Shown piece by piece: positions 1 to 10,905 of a stretch of DNA of 64,000 nt. The notes beneath the pieces were generated by a model that was not told where the DNA came from, made no database searches, and saw only the letters and a list, made by a program, of their open reading frames with translations. Source of the DNA: Jiangella alkaliphila. Its GTDB lineage: Bacteria > Actinomycetota > Actinomycetes > Jiangellales > Jiangellaceae. The stretch covers positions 4,744,001 through 4,808,000 of the forward strand of contig NZ_LT629791.1 of assembly GCF_900105925.1 (NCBI RefSeq), given 5' to 3'. The position numbers were made by a program, and so were the translations under genes. How positions within the stretch are numbered: position 1 is the stretch's first letter; each line of letters begins with the position of its first letter.

Positions 1-609
1 ATGAAACTGACGACTGTCACGAACGTCTCCGTCGACGGCGTCATCCAGGGACTGGGCGGGTCGAACGAGGACCGCAGGGGCGGGTTCGAGCGCGGCGGCT
101 GGGCGCTGCCGCTGTTCGGCGGCGACGCCGAGACGTACCTCAGCGACGTCTACCAGCGTGCCGACGCGTTCCTGTTCGGCCGGCGAACCTATGAGATCTT
201 CGCCGGCTCCTGGGGCACGATCGAGGACATGGCGAACGCGCCCATCGGGCAGGCCCTGAACGAGCGGCCCAAGTACGTCGCGTCCACCACCCTGACCGAC
301 CCGCGCTGGGCGGGCAGCACCGTCTTCTCCGGCGACGTCGCGGGAGCCGTCCGCGAGCTGAAGGCCGGGCGGGAGGGTGAGCTGCAGGTGCACGGCAGCG
401 GCGCTCTGGTCCGCTGGCTCCTCGACCATCGGCTGGTCGACGAGATCGCCCTGTTCACCTATCCCGTGGTCGTCGGCCAGGGCACCCGGCTGTTCCCCGA
501 CGCCGGCCCGGACGCGGCGCTCGATCTGGTTGACTTCCGCTCCTTCACCAACGGCATCACCCACCACGTCTACCGGCCCACCGGGCGCCCCCAGTACGCC
601 GCCGGCTGA
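1..609 (+). CDS. RibD C-terminal / dihydrofolate reductase-like protein
   Basis: A 202-aa protein of the RibD C-terminal (dihydrofolate reductase-like) fold, a family of NADPH-dependent cytosolic reductases usually of unknown substrate. Visible family marks are the N-terminal KLTTVTNVSVDGVIQG strand with its early Asp-Gly, FLFGRRTYEIFAGSW near residues 58-72, and VHGSGALVRWLL followed by EIALFTYPVVVGQGTRLF near residues 129-164. The ATG is the first base of the window, so an upstream start cannot be excluded, but the length is normal for the family. It lies 15 bp upstream of the sigma factor gene and is probably co-transcribed with it. The specific reaction is not predictable. Confidence 0.85.
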   Translation: MKLTTVTNVSVDGVIQGLGGSNEDRRGGFERGGWALPLFGGDAETYLSDVYQRADAFLFGRRTYEIFAGSWGTIEDMANAPIGQALNERPKYVASTTLTDPRWAGSTVFSGDVAGAVRELKAGREGELQVHGSGALVRWLLDHRLVDEIALFTYPVVVGQGTRLFPDAGPDAALDLVDFRSFTNGITHHVYRPTGRPQYAAG

Positions 610-624
610 GGAGCTGATCTGACG

Positions 625-1854
625 ATGACGTCCGACGTCCGGGAGGCGGTCACCCGGGCCCATCGCGAGGAGTGGGCCCGGCTGGTCGCGTCCCTGACCA
701 GGCGTTTCGGCGACCTCGACGTCGCCGAGGAGGCGGCGGCCGAGGCGTTCGGGACCGCCGTCCAGCGGTGGCCGTCCGACGGCGTGCCGCCGAACCCCGG
801 CGGCTGGCTGACCACCACCGCCACCCGCAAGGCGATCGACCGCGTCCGCCGCGAGCTCAAGCGCGACGAGAAGCAGAAGGAGGCCACGATGCTGTTCGAC
901 GGCGACCCGCCCGAGCCGCTCGGTGCCATCGACGACGAGCGGCTCCGGCTGATCTTCACCTGCTGTCACCCGGCGCTGGCGATGCCGTCTCGCGTGGCGC
1001 TGACACTGCGCATGGTCGGCGGCCTGACCGTGGCCGAGATCGCCAGCGCCTTCCTCGTGCAGGAGACCGCGATGGGCCAGCGGATCACCCGCGCGAAGGC
1101 CAAGATCAAGGCGGCCCGCATCCCCTACCGGGTGCCGTCCGCCGCGGACCTCCCGGCCCGCGTGTCCGGCGTCCTCGCCGTCCTCTACCTCATCTTCAAC
1201 GAGGGCTACCTGGCGACGGGCGCCGACGCCGGCCCCGTCCGGCACGACCTGACCGCCGAGGCGATCCGGCTCACCCGCCTGATCCGGGCCCTCCTGCCCG
1301 ACGACGGTGAGGTGGCCGGCCTGCTCGCGCTGATGCTGCTCACCGAGGCCCGCCACACCGCGCGCTTCTCCGCCGGCGGCGACCTGGTCACGATCGACGC
1401 GCAGGACCGCGGCGCCTGGGACGCGGCGCTGATCGCCGAGGGGCACCGGCTGGTGCGCGAGCGCCTCGCCACTGGAGTGGCGCCGGGCCGCTACCAGATC
1501 CTCGCCGCGATCAACGCCGTGCACACGTCCGCCCGCCAGATGCGCGACACCGACTGGTCCCAGGTCGTCGCCCTCTACGACCAGCTCGTCCGCGTCGACC
1601 CCTCGCCGATCGTCGCCCTCAACCGGGCCATCGCTGTCGCCGAGCTCGACGGCCCGGACGTCGCTCTCGCCGCCGTCGACCGCCTCCGGGACGACCTCGC
1701 CGGCTACCACCTGTTCCACGCCACCCGCGCCGAGCTGCTGCGCCGCCTGGGCCGCGGCCAGGACGCGCGCGCGGCCTACGACGCGGCCATCGGTCTGGCC
1801 GGCAACACCGCCCAGACCGCCCACCTCACCCGCCGCCGCAACGAGCTCGCCTAG
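625..1854 (+). CDS. ECF sigma factor, ECF42-like, with C-terminal extension
   Basis: A 409-aa RNA polymerase sigma factor. Region 2 is at about residues 10-75 (RRFGDLDVAEEAAAEAF) and region 4 at about 115-165 (GGLTVAEIASAFLV then RITRAKAKIKAARIPY). A helical extension of some 220 residues follows and contains FNEGYLA and LNRAIAVAEL. This long TPR-like tail and the FNEGYLA block are typical of ECF42 sigma factors, which often sit beside small DGPF/YCII proteins instead of an anti-sigma factor. Here the partner position is taken by a RibD-like reductase. The ATG at 625 has GAGGAG about 12 bases upstream. A long palindrome follows the stop. The regulon is unknown. Confidence 0.88.
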   Translation: MTSDVREAVTRAHREEWARLVASLTRRFGDLDVAEEAAAEAFGTAVQRWPSDGVPPNPGGWLTTTATRKAIDRVRRELKRDEKQKEATMLFDGDPPEPLGAIDDERLRLIFTCCHPALAMPSRVALTLRMVGGLTVAEIASAFLVQETAMGQRITRAKAKIKAARIPYRVPSAADLPARVSGVLAVLYLIFNEGYLATGADAGPVRHDLTAEAIRLTRLIRALLPDDGEVAGLLALMLLTEARHTARFSAGGDLVTIDAQDRGAWDAALIAEGHRLVRERLATGVAPGRYQILAAINAVHTSARQMRDTDWSQVVALYDQLVRVDPSPIVALNRAIAVAELDGPDVALAAVDRLRDDLAGYHLFHATRAELLRRLGRGQDARAAYDAAIGLAGNTAQTAHLTRRRNELA

Positions 1855-1874
1855 CGCCCGCCTCCCACCAGCCG

Positions 1875-1926
1875 CGATGGTTGGCAGTTTGGTGGGTCTA
1901 TGACACCACCAAACTGCCAACCATCG
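1875..1926. terminator. Perfect 21-bp palindrome between convergent genes
   Basis: Arms 1875-1895 and 1906-1926 are exact inverted copies around a 10-base loop; the core of the arm is GGTTGGCAGTTTGGTGG. It lies between the convergent sigma factor gene and hisS, so a bidirectional terminator or REP-like element is likely. There is no T-tract. Confidence 0.7.
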
Positions 1927-1965
1927 GCGGAGTGAGGCACGCAGGCAACAGCAGAAGGCGGCCCG

Positions 1966-3228
1966 CTAGACCAGCCGCTTGAGGTGCGTGACCAGCCCGT
2001 TCACCGAGACGGCCTGCTGCTCCCCCGTCGCGAGGTCCTTGACCTGGGCGACGCCCTCGGCAAGGTCGCGCTCGCCGACCACGACGGCGTACTTGGCGCC
2101 GCTGCGGTCGGCGGCCTTCATGGCGCCCTTGAGGCCGCGGCCGCCGGTGGCGAAGTCGGCCGTCACGCCCTCCCGTCGCAGCGACGTCACCAGCGAGAAC
2201 GCCCACGCCGCGGCCTCTTCGCCGAGCGGGACGGCGAACACCTGGACGCCGGTGGCGCCCGGCAGCGGCAGCCCTTCGGCCTCCATGGCCAGCAGCGTGC
2301 GGTCGGCGCCGAGCGCCCAGCCGACACCGGGCAGGGCGGGCCCGCCGAGCAGTTCGGACAGGCCGTCGTAGCGGCCGCCACCGCCCACCGCGGACTGCGA
2401 GCCGAGGCCGTCGTGGACGAACTCGAACAGCGTGCGGGTGTAGTAGTCGAGGCCGCGGACCAGCCGCGGGTCGTCCTCGAACGCCACGCCCGCCGCGGTC
2501 AGCAGCGACCGGACGGTCGCGTGGTGCGCGCGGTCCGACGGTGACAGGAAGTCGGTGATGACCGGCGCGTCGGTGAGCGCCTTCTGGATCTCCGGCCGCT
2601 TGTCGTCGAGCACCCGCAACGGGTTGATCTCGACCCGCCGGGCGGTCTCGTCGTCGAGGTCGAGCCTCCGCAGGAACTCCTGCAGCGCCGCCCGGTACGC
2701 CGGCCGCGACTCGTGCGAGCCGAGCGAGTTCAGCAGCACCCGCACCCCCGTCAGCCCCAGCGCGCGGTAGGCGTCGACGGCGAGGACGATCAGCTCGGCG
2801 TCGCTGGCCGGGTCCTCGGTGCCCAGGATCTCCGCCCCGACCTGCGAGAAGTGCCGGTAGCGGCCCTTCTGCGGCCGCTCGTAGCGGTAGTACGAGCCGG
2901 AGTACCAGAGCTTCACCGGCAGCGCGCCGCGGTGCAGGCCGTTCTCGAGGACGGCGCGCAGCACCGGCGCCGTCCCCTCGGGCCGCAGCGTGACGTCGTC
3001 GCCGCCGCGGGTGGTGAAGGAGTACATCTCTTTGGTGACGATGTCCGTCGACTCGCCGACGCCGCGGGCGAACAGCGTCGTCTCCTCGAAGCTGGGCGTC
3101 TCGACGTAGCCGTAGCCGGCCGTGCGCAGCGGCGCGGCCAGGGCGTCGCGGACGGCGAGCATGGCCTCGCCGCGCGGCGGCACGAGGTCGAAGGTGCCCC
3201 GGGGGGCGCGGAATTCCGGTGTGTTCAC
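1966..3228 (-). CDS. hisS: Histidine--tRNA ligase
   Basis: A 420-aa class II histidyl-tRNA synthetase that charges tRNA-His in the cytoplasm. Seen in order: [10 protein letters not shown] at residues 9-18, motif 2 region with [13 protein letters not shown] around 80-92, [19 protein letters not shown] around 113-131, the histidine-specific block [15 protein letters not shown], then GGGRYDGL, and a C-terminal anticodon-binding domain over the last 90 residues. The GTG at 3228 begins [10 protein letters not shown]. It lies 4 bases after the stop of the upstream metallo-hydrolase gene, so translation is probably coupled. This pair is arranged as in mycobacteria (Rv2580c-Rv2581c). Confidence 0.96.
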   Translation of the reverse strand: MNTPEFRAPRGTFDLVPPRGEAMLAVRDALAAPLRTAGYGYVETPSFEETTLFARGVGESTDIVTKEMYSFTTRGGDDVTLRPEGTAPVLRAVLENGLHRGALPVKLWYSGSYYRYERPQKGRYRHFSQVGAEILGTEDPASDAELIVLAVDAYRALGLTGVRVLLNSLGSHESRPAYRAALQEFLRRLDLDDETARRVEINPLRVLDDKRPEIQKALTDAPVITDFLSPSDRAHHATVRSLLTAAGVAFEDDPRLVRGLDYYTRTLFEFVHDGLGSQSAVGGGGRYDGLSELLGGPALPGVGWALGADRTLLAMEAEGLPLPGATGVQVFAVPLGEEAAAWAFSLVTSLRREGVTADFATGGRGLKGAMKAADRSGAKYAVVVGERDLAEGVAQVKDLATGEQQAVSVNGLVTHLKRLV

Positions 3229-3232
3229 GTGT

Positions 3233-3898
3233 CTACAGTCCTCGCAGGTACGGGTTGGATGCGCGTTCCCGGTCGAGGGTCGACGCCGGGCCGTGGCCGG
3301 GCCGGACGATGGTGAGTCCGGGCAGCCCGTCGTCCGACGCGAGCCGGGTCAGCGTCGCGCGCATCAGCGCGTCGTCGCCGCCCGGCAGGTCGGTGCGGCC
3401 CACCGTGCCCGCGAACAGCACGTCGCCGGTGAAGACGACGCCGTCGGCGGGCGCGTGGTAGAGCGTCGACCCCTCGGTATGGCCCGGGGCGTGGACGGCG
3501 CGCAGCCCGACGCCGGCGAGGTCCAGCTCGGTCTCGGCGCCGCCGAAGGTCCGCACGTCGGCCGGCGGCGTCCAGTCGGCGCCGAACTGGGCGAACTGCG
3601 CCGCGAGCTGCGGCCCGAGCGAGCCGAGCGGGTCGGCCAGCCGGTACGCGTCGCCCTCGTGCAGGTGGACGGGGAGGCCGCGGGCCTGCGACAACTCGCT
3701 CAGCGCGTAGGTGTGGTCGAGGTGGCCGTGGGTGACGAGGACCGCCACAGGCTCGAGGGAGTGCTCGGCGAACACCTTCTCCAACTGCTCGGCGACGCCG
3801 ATGCCGGGGTCGATCACCACGCACTCGCGGCCGTCGCCGGCCGCCACGACGTAGCAGTTGGTGCCCAGCACGGGGGCGACGACGGTGAGCAGGAGCAC
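3233..3898 (-). CDS. Metallo-beta-lactamase fold hydrolase, glyoxalase II-like
   Basis: A 221-aa cytosolic metal-dependent hydrolase. The metal-binding signature THGHLDH is at about residues 56-62, followed by the further ligands HAPGHTEG (about 135) and FTGDVLF (about 157), and RPGHGP near the C terminus. This is the arrangement of glyoxalase II-like enzymes, which hydrolyse thioesters such as S-lactoyl-thiols. The GTG start gives [18 protein letters not shown], the usual first strand of the family. It is the first gene of a two-gene unit with hisS. The conserved synteny supports the family call; the true substrate in an organism using mycothiol is uncertain. Confidence 0.85.
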   Translation of the reverse strand: MLLLTVVAPVLGTNCYVVAAGDGRECVVIDPGIGVAEQLEKVFAEHSLEPVAVLVTHGHLDHTYALSELSQARGLPVHLHEGDAYRLADPLGSLGPQLAAQFAQFGADWTPPADVRTFGGAETELDLAGVGLRAVHAPGHTEGSTLYHAPADGVVFTGDVLFAGTVGRTDLPGGDDALMRATLTRLASDDGLPGLTIVRPGHGPASTLDRERASNPYLRGL

Positions 3899-4050
3899 CC
3901 AGGAAGGTTACCGGCGGGCCGGTCATCGCCGCGAACTCGTTATCTGATTCCCGCCGTGTACTGCCTAGACTGTCTCCGCGTACCACACACGCGAAGGGGG
4001 GTCGCCGCGGCCTTCCTGAACGTTTTCTCGACGGAGCGGGAGGATGGCCG

Positions 4051-4848
4051 GTGGCCCAGAGCGCCAAGCAGCGACGACGTGAGCTCGCGCGCCAGCACCA
4101 CGATCGCCAGCAGGAACGGCGAGCCGCCGAGGCGGCGCGACGGCGCAAGCTCGGCCTCGTCGTCGGTGGCGTCATCGTCGTGGTGGCCCTGGTCATGGGC
4201 ACGCTGCTGGTGTCGGGCGCGCTCGGCGGCGACGACGATCCCGTCGCGGCCGGTTCCGACTCCGACCCGTCGGCCGACACCGCCACCGGCGTGTGCGACT
4301 ACCGCGCGGCCGGCGAGTCGGCCGTCCCGAACCTCGGCACGCCGCCCGCCATCGACCCCGCCGCGCTCGCGACGCCGCTGCCCACCACCGCGACGCTGAC
4401 GATCAACGGCGCGCCGGTCACCGTGACGCTCGACGCCGGCGCGCCGTGCACCGTCAACTCGATGGCCTTCCTGGCCGCCGCCGGGTATTACAACGCGACC
4501 TCCTGCCACCGCCTGACGACGTCCGCCTCGCTCAAGGTGCTGCAGTGCGGCGACCCGACCGGCTCCGGCTCCGGCGGCCCCGGCTACGAGTACGACAACG
4601 AGAACACCGACGGCGCCACCTACCCGGCCGGTACGGTGGCCATGGCCAACGGCGGGCCCAACACCAACGGCAGCCAGTTCTTCCTGGTGTACGGCGACTC
4701 CCAGCTGCCGCCCGACTACACCGTTTTCGGCCAGATCACCGCAGGTCTGGACGTGATCACTGGAATCGCCGACGCTGGAACCGACAACGGATCGGAGGAT
4801 GGCGCGCCCATCACCCCGGTCACCCTCGACTCCGTCGCCACCGCCTGA
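4051..4848 (+). CDS. Membrane-anchored cyclophilin-type peptidyl-prolyl isomerase
   Basis: A 265-aa protein. Residues 1-33 are very basic (QRRRELARQHHDRQQERR), one membrane helix follows (LGLVVGGVIVVVALVMG, about 35-55), then a short linker and a cyclophilin domain from about residue 110. Cyclophilin marks are SCHRLT, GSGSGGPGYEYDNE, GTVAMANGGPNTNGSQFF and TVFGQIT. The topology puts the isomerase domain outside the membrane, where it would speed proline isomerisation of exported proteins. The start is GTG at 4051. It is divergent from the hisS unit, and mycobacteria carry ppiB-type genes at the same position. The DUF349 gene starts 16 bases after the stop. Confidence 0.9.
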   Translation: MAQSAKQRRRELARQHHDRQQERRAAEAARRRKLGLVVGGVIVVVALVMGTLLVSGALGGDDDPVAAGSDSDPSADTATGVCDYRAAGESAVPNLGTPPAIDPAALATPLPTTATLTINGAPVTVTLDAGAPCTVNSMAFLAAAGYYNATSCHRLTTSASLKVLQCGDPTGSGSGGPGYEYDNENTDGATYPAGTVAMANGGPNTNGSQFFLVYGDSQLPPDYTVFGQITAGLDVITGIADAGTDNGSEDGAPITPVTLDSVATA

Positions 4849-4864
4849 CCCGGATGAGGACACC

Positions 4865-6871
4865 GTGACGAACACGACTGGTAGCCCCGAGCACGACGAC
4901 GCGGTGACCCCTGCCGCCGAGGTCGAGCCCACGGCCCCCGAGTCCCCCGGCGCCGCCCAGCCGACGCCGACGCCCGAAACCGTCGAGGCAACGCCCACGG
5001 ACGCTGAGTCGACGCCCGCCGAAGCGGAGGCCGAGCCGGCCGAAGCTGAGCCCGCACCCGCCGAAGCGGAGGCCGAGCCGACGGCCGTCCAGGCTGAGCC
5101 GGAGCCCGCCGAGCCGGAGGCCGCTCCCGCAGCGTCCGCCGAGCCTGAGCCCGCACGCGCCGAGGCAACGCCCACGGACCCTGAGCCGGCACCCGCCGAA
5201 GCGGAGGCCGCGCCGGAGCCCGTCGCGGCCGAGCCCGCTAGTACCGACGCGGCGCCTGATGAGGCGACGCCCGCCGAGCCGGAGGCCGAGCCGGCCGAGG
5301 CTGAGCCCGCACCCGCCGAAGCGGAGGCCGCGCAGCCGGCGGCCGTGCCGACGCCCGCCGACCTGGCGGCCGTCCCGGCCGAGCCGGAGCCCGCCGAGGC
5401 GGAGCCCGCTCCCGCGGAGCCCGCCGCCGAGTCGGCGCCCCCCGAGCCCGAGCCTGCCGCCGCCGAGTCGGCGCCCCCCGAGCCCGAGCCTGCCGCCGCC
5501 GAGGCGGCACCCGCGCGGCCCACCCCGGCTCCGCCGGTGCCCACGGCAGCCGACCCCGCACCCACGCCCAGCGTCCCCACGCCGACTGCCCCCACCCCCG
5601 CTGCCCCCGCGGCGGAGTCCACCGGGCCGGCCGCGCCGACCGTGGCGTCCAACGAGTGGGGCCGGGTCGACGAGAGCGGCGAGGTGTACGTCCGCACCGC
5701 CGAGGGCGAGCGCAGCATCGGCTCGTGGCAGGTCGGCAAGCCCGAGGAGGCGCTGGCCTTCTTCATCCGCAAGTACGAGGATCTCGCCGTCCAGGTCGAC
5801 CTGCTGGAGACCCGGCTGGAATCCGGCGCCGCGGCGCCCGACGATACCGCGCAGGGTGTCGCCAAGGTGCGCGCGCAGCTGGCCGAGGCGCACGCCATCG
5901 GCGACCTCGCCGCGCTGTCCACCCGGCTGGACGCGCTCGACGCCCGCATCGCGGAGCGGCGGGCCGAGCGCCGGGCCGCCCGGGCCAAGGCGCTGGAGGA
6001 CGCGCGCGGGCGCAAGGAGCAGATCGCGCAGCAGGCCGAGAGCATCGCCGAGGGCAGCGACTGGCGCAACGGCGCCGACACGTTGCGAGGGCTGCTCGAG
6101 GAGTGGAAGTCGCTGCCCCGGCTGGACCGCGCCACCGACGACGAGCTGTGGCGCCGGTTCTCGTCGGCGCGGACGCACTACACCCGGCGGCGCAAGGCGC
6201 ACTTCTCCGAGCTGGCCGAGCGCCGCGACGAGGCCCGCGTCATCAAGGAGCGCATCCTGTCTGAGGCCGAGGAGATCAGCGGCTCCACCGACTGGGGCCC
6301 GACGTCGCGGCGCTACCGCGAGCTGATGTCGCAGTGGAAGGCCGCCGGCCCGGCGCCGCGGGGGGTCGAGGACAGCCTGTGGAAGAGGTTCCGGGCCGCC
6401 CAGGACACCTTCTTCGGCGCCCGCGCCGCGCAGCAGTCCCAGCGCGACGACGAGCAGCAGGCCAACCTCGTGGTCAAGGAGGGCATCCTCGCCAACGCCG
6501 AGGCGCTGCTGCCGATCACCGACTGGAAGGTCGCCCGCCAGCAGTTGCGCGCCCTGCAGGACCGCTGGGAGGATGCCGGCCACGTCCCCCGCGACGCCAT
6601 GCGGTCGGTCGAGGGCCGCATGCGCCGGGTCGAGGACGCCATCCGCGAGGCCGAGCAGAACGAGTGGCAGCGGTCCAACCCGGAGGCCAGGGCCCGCGCC
6701 CAGGCGACGGTGACGCAGCTGGAGGCGTCGATCGCCGACCTGGAATCGAAGGCGGCGAAGGCGCGCGAGGCCGGCAACGACCGCAAGCTGCGCGAGGCCG
6801 AGGAGGCCATCGAGGCCCGCAAGTCGTGGCTCGAGCAGGCTCAGCAGGCGCTCGAGGAGTTCACCAGCTGA
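4865..6871 (+). CDS. DUF349 protein with long Glu/Pro/Ala-rich N-terminal tail
   Basis: A 668-aa protein when started at GTG 4865, preceded by GAGGA at 4856-4860. An in-frame ATG at 4799 would overlap the cyclophilin gene and is less likely. Residues 1 to about 245 are a low-complexity acidic repeat region built from E-A-E-P and P-A-E-A type units. From about residue 260 (NEWGRVDESGEVYVRT) follow several helical DUF349 repeats, with units such as SDWRNGADTLRGLLEEWKSL, STDWGPTSRRYRELMSQWKA and TDWKVARQQLRALQDRWEDA, then a C-terminal coiled coil. DUF349 proteins are cytosolic and of unclear function. The gene is convergent with relA. The tail is probably disordered. Confidence 0.88.
   Translation: MTNTTGSPEHDDAVTPAAEVEPTAPESPGAAQPTPTPETVEATPTDAESTPAEAEAEPAEAEPAPAEAEAEPTAVQAEPEPAEPEAAPAASAEPEPARAEATPTDPEPAPAEAEAAPEPVAAEPASTDAAPDEATPAEPEAEPAEAEPAPAEAEAAQPAAVPTPADLAAVPAEPEPAEAEPAPAEPAAESAPPEPEPAAAESAPPEPEPAAAEAAPARPTPAPPVPTAADPAPTPSVPTPTAPTPAAPAAESTGPAAPTVASNEWGRVDESGEVYVRTAEGERSIGSWQVGKPEEALAFFIRKYEDLAVQVDLLETRLESGAAAPDDTAQGVAKVRAQLAEAHAIGDLAALSTRLDALDARIAERRAERRAARAKALEDARGRKEQIAQQAESIAEGSDWRNGADTLRGLLEEWKSLPRLDRATDDELWRRFSSARTHYTRRRKAHFSELAERRDEARVIKERILSEAEEISGSTDWGPTSRRYRELMSQWKAAGPAPRGVEDSLWKRFRAAQDTFFGARAAQQSQRDDEQQANLVVKEGILANAEALLPITDWKVARQQLRALQDRWEDAGHVPRDAMRSVEGRMRRVEDAIREAEQNEWQRSNPEARARAQATVTQLEASIADLESKAAKAREAGNDRKLREAEEAIEARKSWLEQAQQALEEFTS
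5426..5497 (+). repeat. Two perfect 36-bp tandem copies inside the DUF349 gene
   Basis: Copies 5426-5461 and 5462-5497 are identical and encode AESAPPEPEPAA twice. They lie within a larger region (about 4965-5640) of imperfect repeats with the same amino-acid theme, and the identity points to recent slippage or unequal exchange. Confidence 0.85.
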
Positions 6872-6906
6872 CGCGCGCCGCCCGGCGTCGCCGCACCTAG
6901 CTCAAC

Positions 6907-9210
<2,304 letters not shown>

Positions 9211-9288
9211 AGGCCCCCTCTCGTCCCGGGTAAGGACACAACACAGTTTAGGGGGTCGCTGTTCCCGGCGGGTAACTCAGCGTCATGG

Positions 9289-9588
9289 CGCCCATGATCA
9301 TCAACGTTTTGTGCCGCTATGGAGCCTGTTGCGGAATGGCGTGCGGTGGCGGGCGTTGCCGAAGAATCTTCGGCGGCCGCCGTTCTCGCCGCGACGCCCG
9401 ATCGCCTTGGCCAGCCTGGTCGCCGCACCAGGCCGGGCATATCGGGCGCCGTCACGACGACCAGCCTTGCCAAGGGCGGCACCGGGCCGTCGGCGCGTGA
9501 CGCGGGCAGGAAGATCTCCGGCTCCAGCGCGTCGACCGCCGAGAGCGCAACAGGCTCCACGGCAGCGCAAAAGTTGATGATCATGGGC
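9289..9588. mobile_element. About 300-bp element with long terminal inverted repeats (MITE-like)
   Basis: The stretch 9211-9580 holds no convincing gene. Left arm 9289-9333 and right arm 9546-9588 are inverted copies: 17 bp match exactly at the outer end (CGCCCATGATCATCAAC), a middle part of 13-14 bp differs at several positions, and the inner TGGAGCCTGTTGCG matches exactly. About 210 bp lie between and contain an internal 8-1-8 hairpin at 9358-9374. No transposase is present. The right arm contains the stop codon of the membrane protein gene at 9581. The outer end is shared with the palindrome at 32641-32698. No clear target duplication is seen. Confidence 0.6.
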
Positions 9589-9835
9589 GGCGGGCGAGGA
9601 GGCGGAACAGGCCGATGACGACGGCGCAGCCGGCCACCGCGACCAGGGTGAGGAACGCGGCCAGCAGCACCCAGGCTCCGTCGCCGACGCCGCCGCCCCA
9701 CCACCCGTAGCGCAGGCCGCTGTAGTAGAGCGGCACGGCGACCACCGGGACGATCAGTGCCCACCAGCGTCGCACCACGAGGGCGGCGAGCAGCGACAGG
9801 ACGAACGGCGCCAGGAACAGCGCCGCCGCCTCCAC
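9581..9835 (-). CDS. Small membrane protein, unknown function
   Basis: An 84-aa hydrophobic protein. Helices are visible at about residues 4-20 (ALFLAPFVLSLLAALVV), 25-40 (ALIVPVVAVPLYYSG) and 54-78 (WVLLAAFLTLVAVAGCAVVIGL); the C terminus is basic (LLARRP). The GTG start at 9835 lies 8 bases after the apt stop, so it is probably the last gene of the ruv-yajC-apt operon. Its stop codon falls inside the right arm of the inverted-repeat element at 9289-9588, so the original C terminus may have been altered by insertion. I do not recognise a family. Confidence 0.6.
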   Translation of the reverse strand: MEAAALFLAPFVLSLLAALVVRRWWALIVPVVAVPLYYSGLRYGWWGGGVGDGAWVLLAAFLTLVAVAGCAVVIGLFRLLARRP

Positions 9836-9843
9836 GTCCGTGC

Positions 9844-10425
9844 CTACACGACGAGCAGGGACTGGATGTTGACGTCCGCGAGCTTGTCGCGGCCGTTCAG
9901 GAAGCCGAGCTCCATGAGGATCCCGACGCCCACCACGTCGGCGCCGCCGCCGCGGACGAGGTCGACGGTGGCGCGCACGGTGCCGCCGGTGGCCAGCACG
10001 TCGTCGACGACGAGGACCCGCTCGCCCGGCTTGAAGGCGTCGACGTGGACCTCGATGGTCGCCTCACCGTACTCCAGGGAGTAGCTGGCCGCGGACGTCT
10101 TCCACGGCAGCTTGCCCTGCTTGCGCACGGGCACGAAGCCGGCGCCGAGACGGTGCGCGACCGGCGCACCCAGGATGAACCCGCGCGCCTCGATGCCTAC
10201 GACCACGTCGACGTCCTCGCCGCCGACCGCGCCGAGCAGCTCGATCATCGTGTCGAACGCGGCCGGGTCGCGCAGCAGCGGCGTGATGTCCTTGAACGTC
10301 ACGCCGGGTTCCGGCCAGTCCGGGACGTCGCGGATGTAGGAGAGCAGCAGGTCGCGGTCGGAGTCGGCGATCGCCGGCGGCTTCGTCACGAGGTCAGAGG
10401 CTATCGCGTGGCGAGCCGGACGCAC
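9844..10425 (-). CDS. apt: Adenine phosphoribosyltransferase
   Basis: A 193-aa type I phosphoribosyltransferase that makes AMP from adenine and PRPP (purine salvage, cytosol). The PRPP loop is VLVVDDVLATGGTVRATVDL at about residues 136-155; the family also shows FKDITPLLRDP near residue 44 and GIEARGFILGAPVAH near 77. The start at 10425 gives a slightly long N terminus; an in-frame GTG 12 codons later (VTKPPAIADS) is an alternative. It lies only 9 bases downstream of yajC, where mycobacteria have secD and secF in between. Confidence 0.93.
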   Translation of the reverse strand: MRPARHAIASDLVTKPPAIADSDRDLLLSYIRDVPDWPEPGVTFKDITPLLRDPAAFDTMIELLGAVGGEDVDVVVGIEARGFILGAPVAHRLGAGFVPVRKQGKLPWKTSAASYSLEYGEATIEVHVDAFKPGERVLVVDDVLATGGTVRATVDLVRGGGADVVGVGILMELGFLNGRDKLADVNIQSLLVV

Positions 10426-10434
10426 ACGGCCCGC

Positions 10435-10797
10435 TCAGCGGATGTCGTCGCCGTTCGTGCGGTCCTCGCCCTTGGCCTGGACGGGCTCGTGCGTCGGCGC
10501 GTCGTCGATGACGTCGTCGGCCGGGGTGGCCGGCACGACCGGCTCCTCGGGCTGGACGACGTTGGCGATGGCGCGGCGCACGTAGCGGCTGTGCACGCCC
10601 GGCGCGACCTCGAGCACGACCTCGTCGTCGTTGACCTCGACGACCGTGGCGAACAGGCCGGCCGTCGTCATGACCTTCGTCCCGGGCTGGACCGACTGCT
10701 GGAGCTCCGCCATCTGACGCCGCTGCTTCTGCTGCGGCCGGATGAGCAGGAAGTAGAAGACAGCGATCAGCAGGACCGGCAGCAGCAGTGCTTCCAT
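10435..10797 (-). CDS. yajC: Preprotein translocase subunit YajC
   Basis: A 120-aa inner-membrane accessory subunit of the Sec translocon. One helix is at residues 3-20 (ALLLPVLLIAVFYFLLIR), followed at once by the family motif RPQQKQRRQM and the domain VQPGTKVMTTAGLFATVVEV. The C terminus from about residue 85 is an acidic tail. YajC normally works with SecD and SecF, but no secD or secF gene follows here. The gene lies downstream of ruvB with a gap of about 108 bases, probably with its own promoter or as the end of the ruv operon. Confidence 0.93.
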   Translation of the reverse strand: MEALLLPVLLIAVFYFLLIRPQQKQRRQMAELQQSVQPGTKVMTTAGLFATVVEVNDDEVVLEVAPGVHSRYVRRAIANVVQPEEPVVPATPADDVIDDAPTHEPVQAKGEDRTNGDDIR

Positions 10798-10905
10798 GAT
10801 GGGGACAGGCTTCCTTCCAGGGGCACCCCGCTACGGGCACCGTGCGGCGTTCGGCGATCCGGTGATCGCCGAAAGTACGAGTCTACCCGCGTCGGGGCGG
10901 CAGGT

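Noticed and set aside
3966..3971. TAGACT as a promoter -10 upstream of the cyclophilin gene
   Set aside because: The -35 region at the right distance does not match consensus, so I did not annotate it.
4965..5640. Repeats in the DUF349 gene as a CRISPR array
   Set aside because: Units are short, contiguous, in frame and without unique spacers; they encode a repetitive protein tail.
4820..6583. Long frames opposite the DUF349 gene and other genes
   Set aside because: Extended antisense frames are expected at 70 percent GC; they have low-complexity composition and no family match.
9319..9618. Open frames on both strands inside the 300-bp repeat element
   Set aside because: They start or end in the inverted repeats, have no ribosome site and no recognisable domain; the frames are a by-product of high GC.
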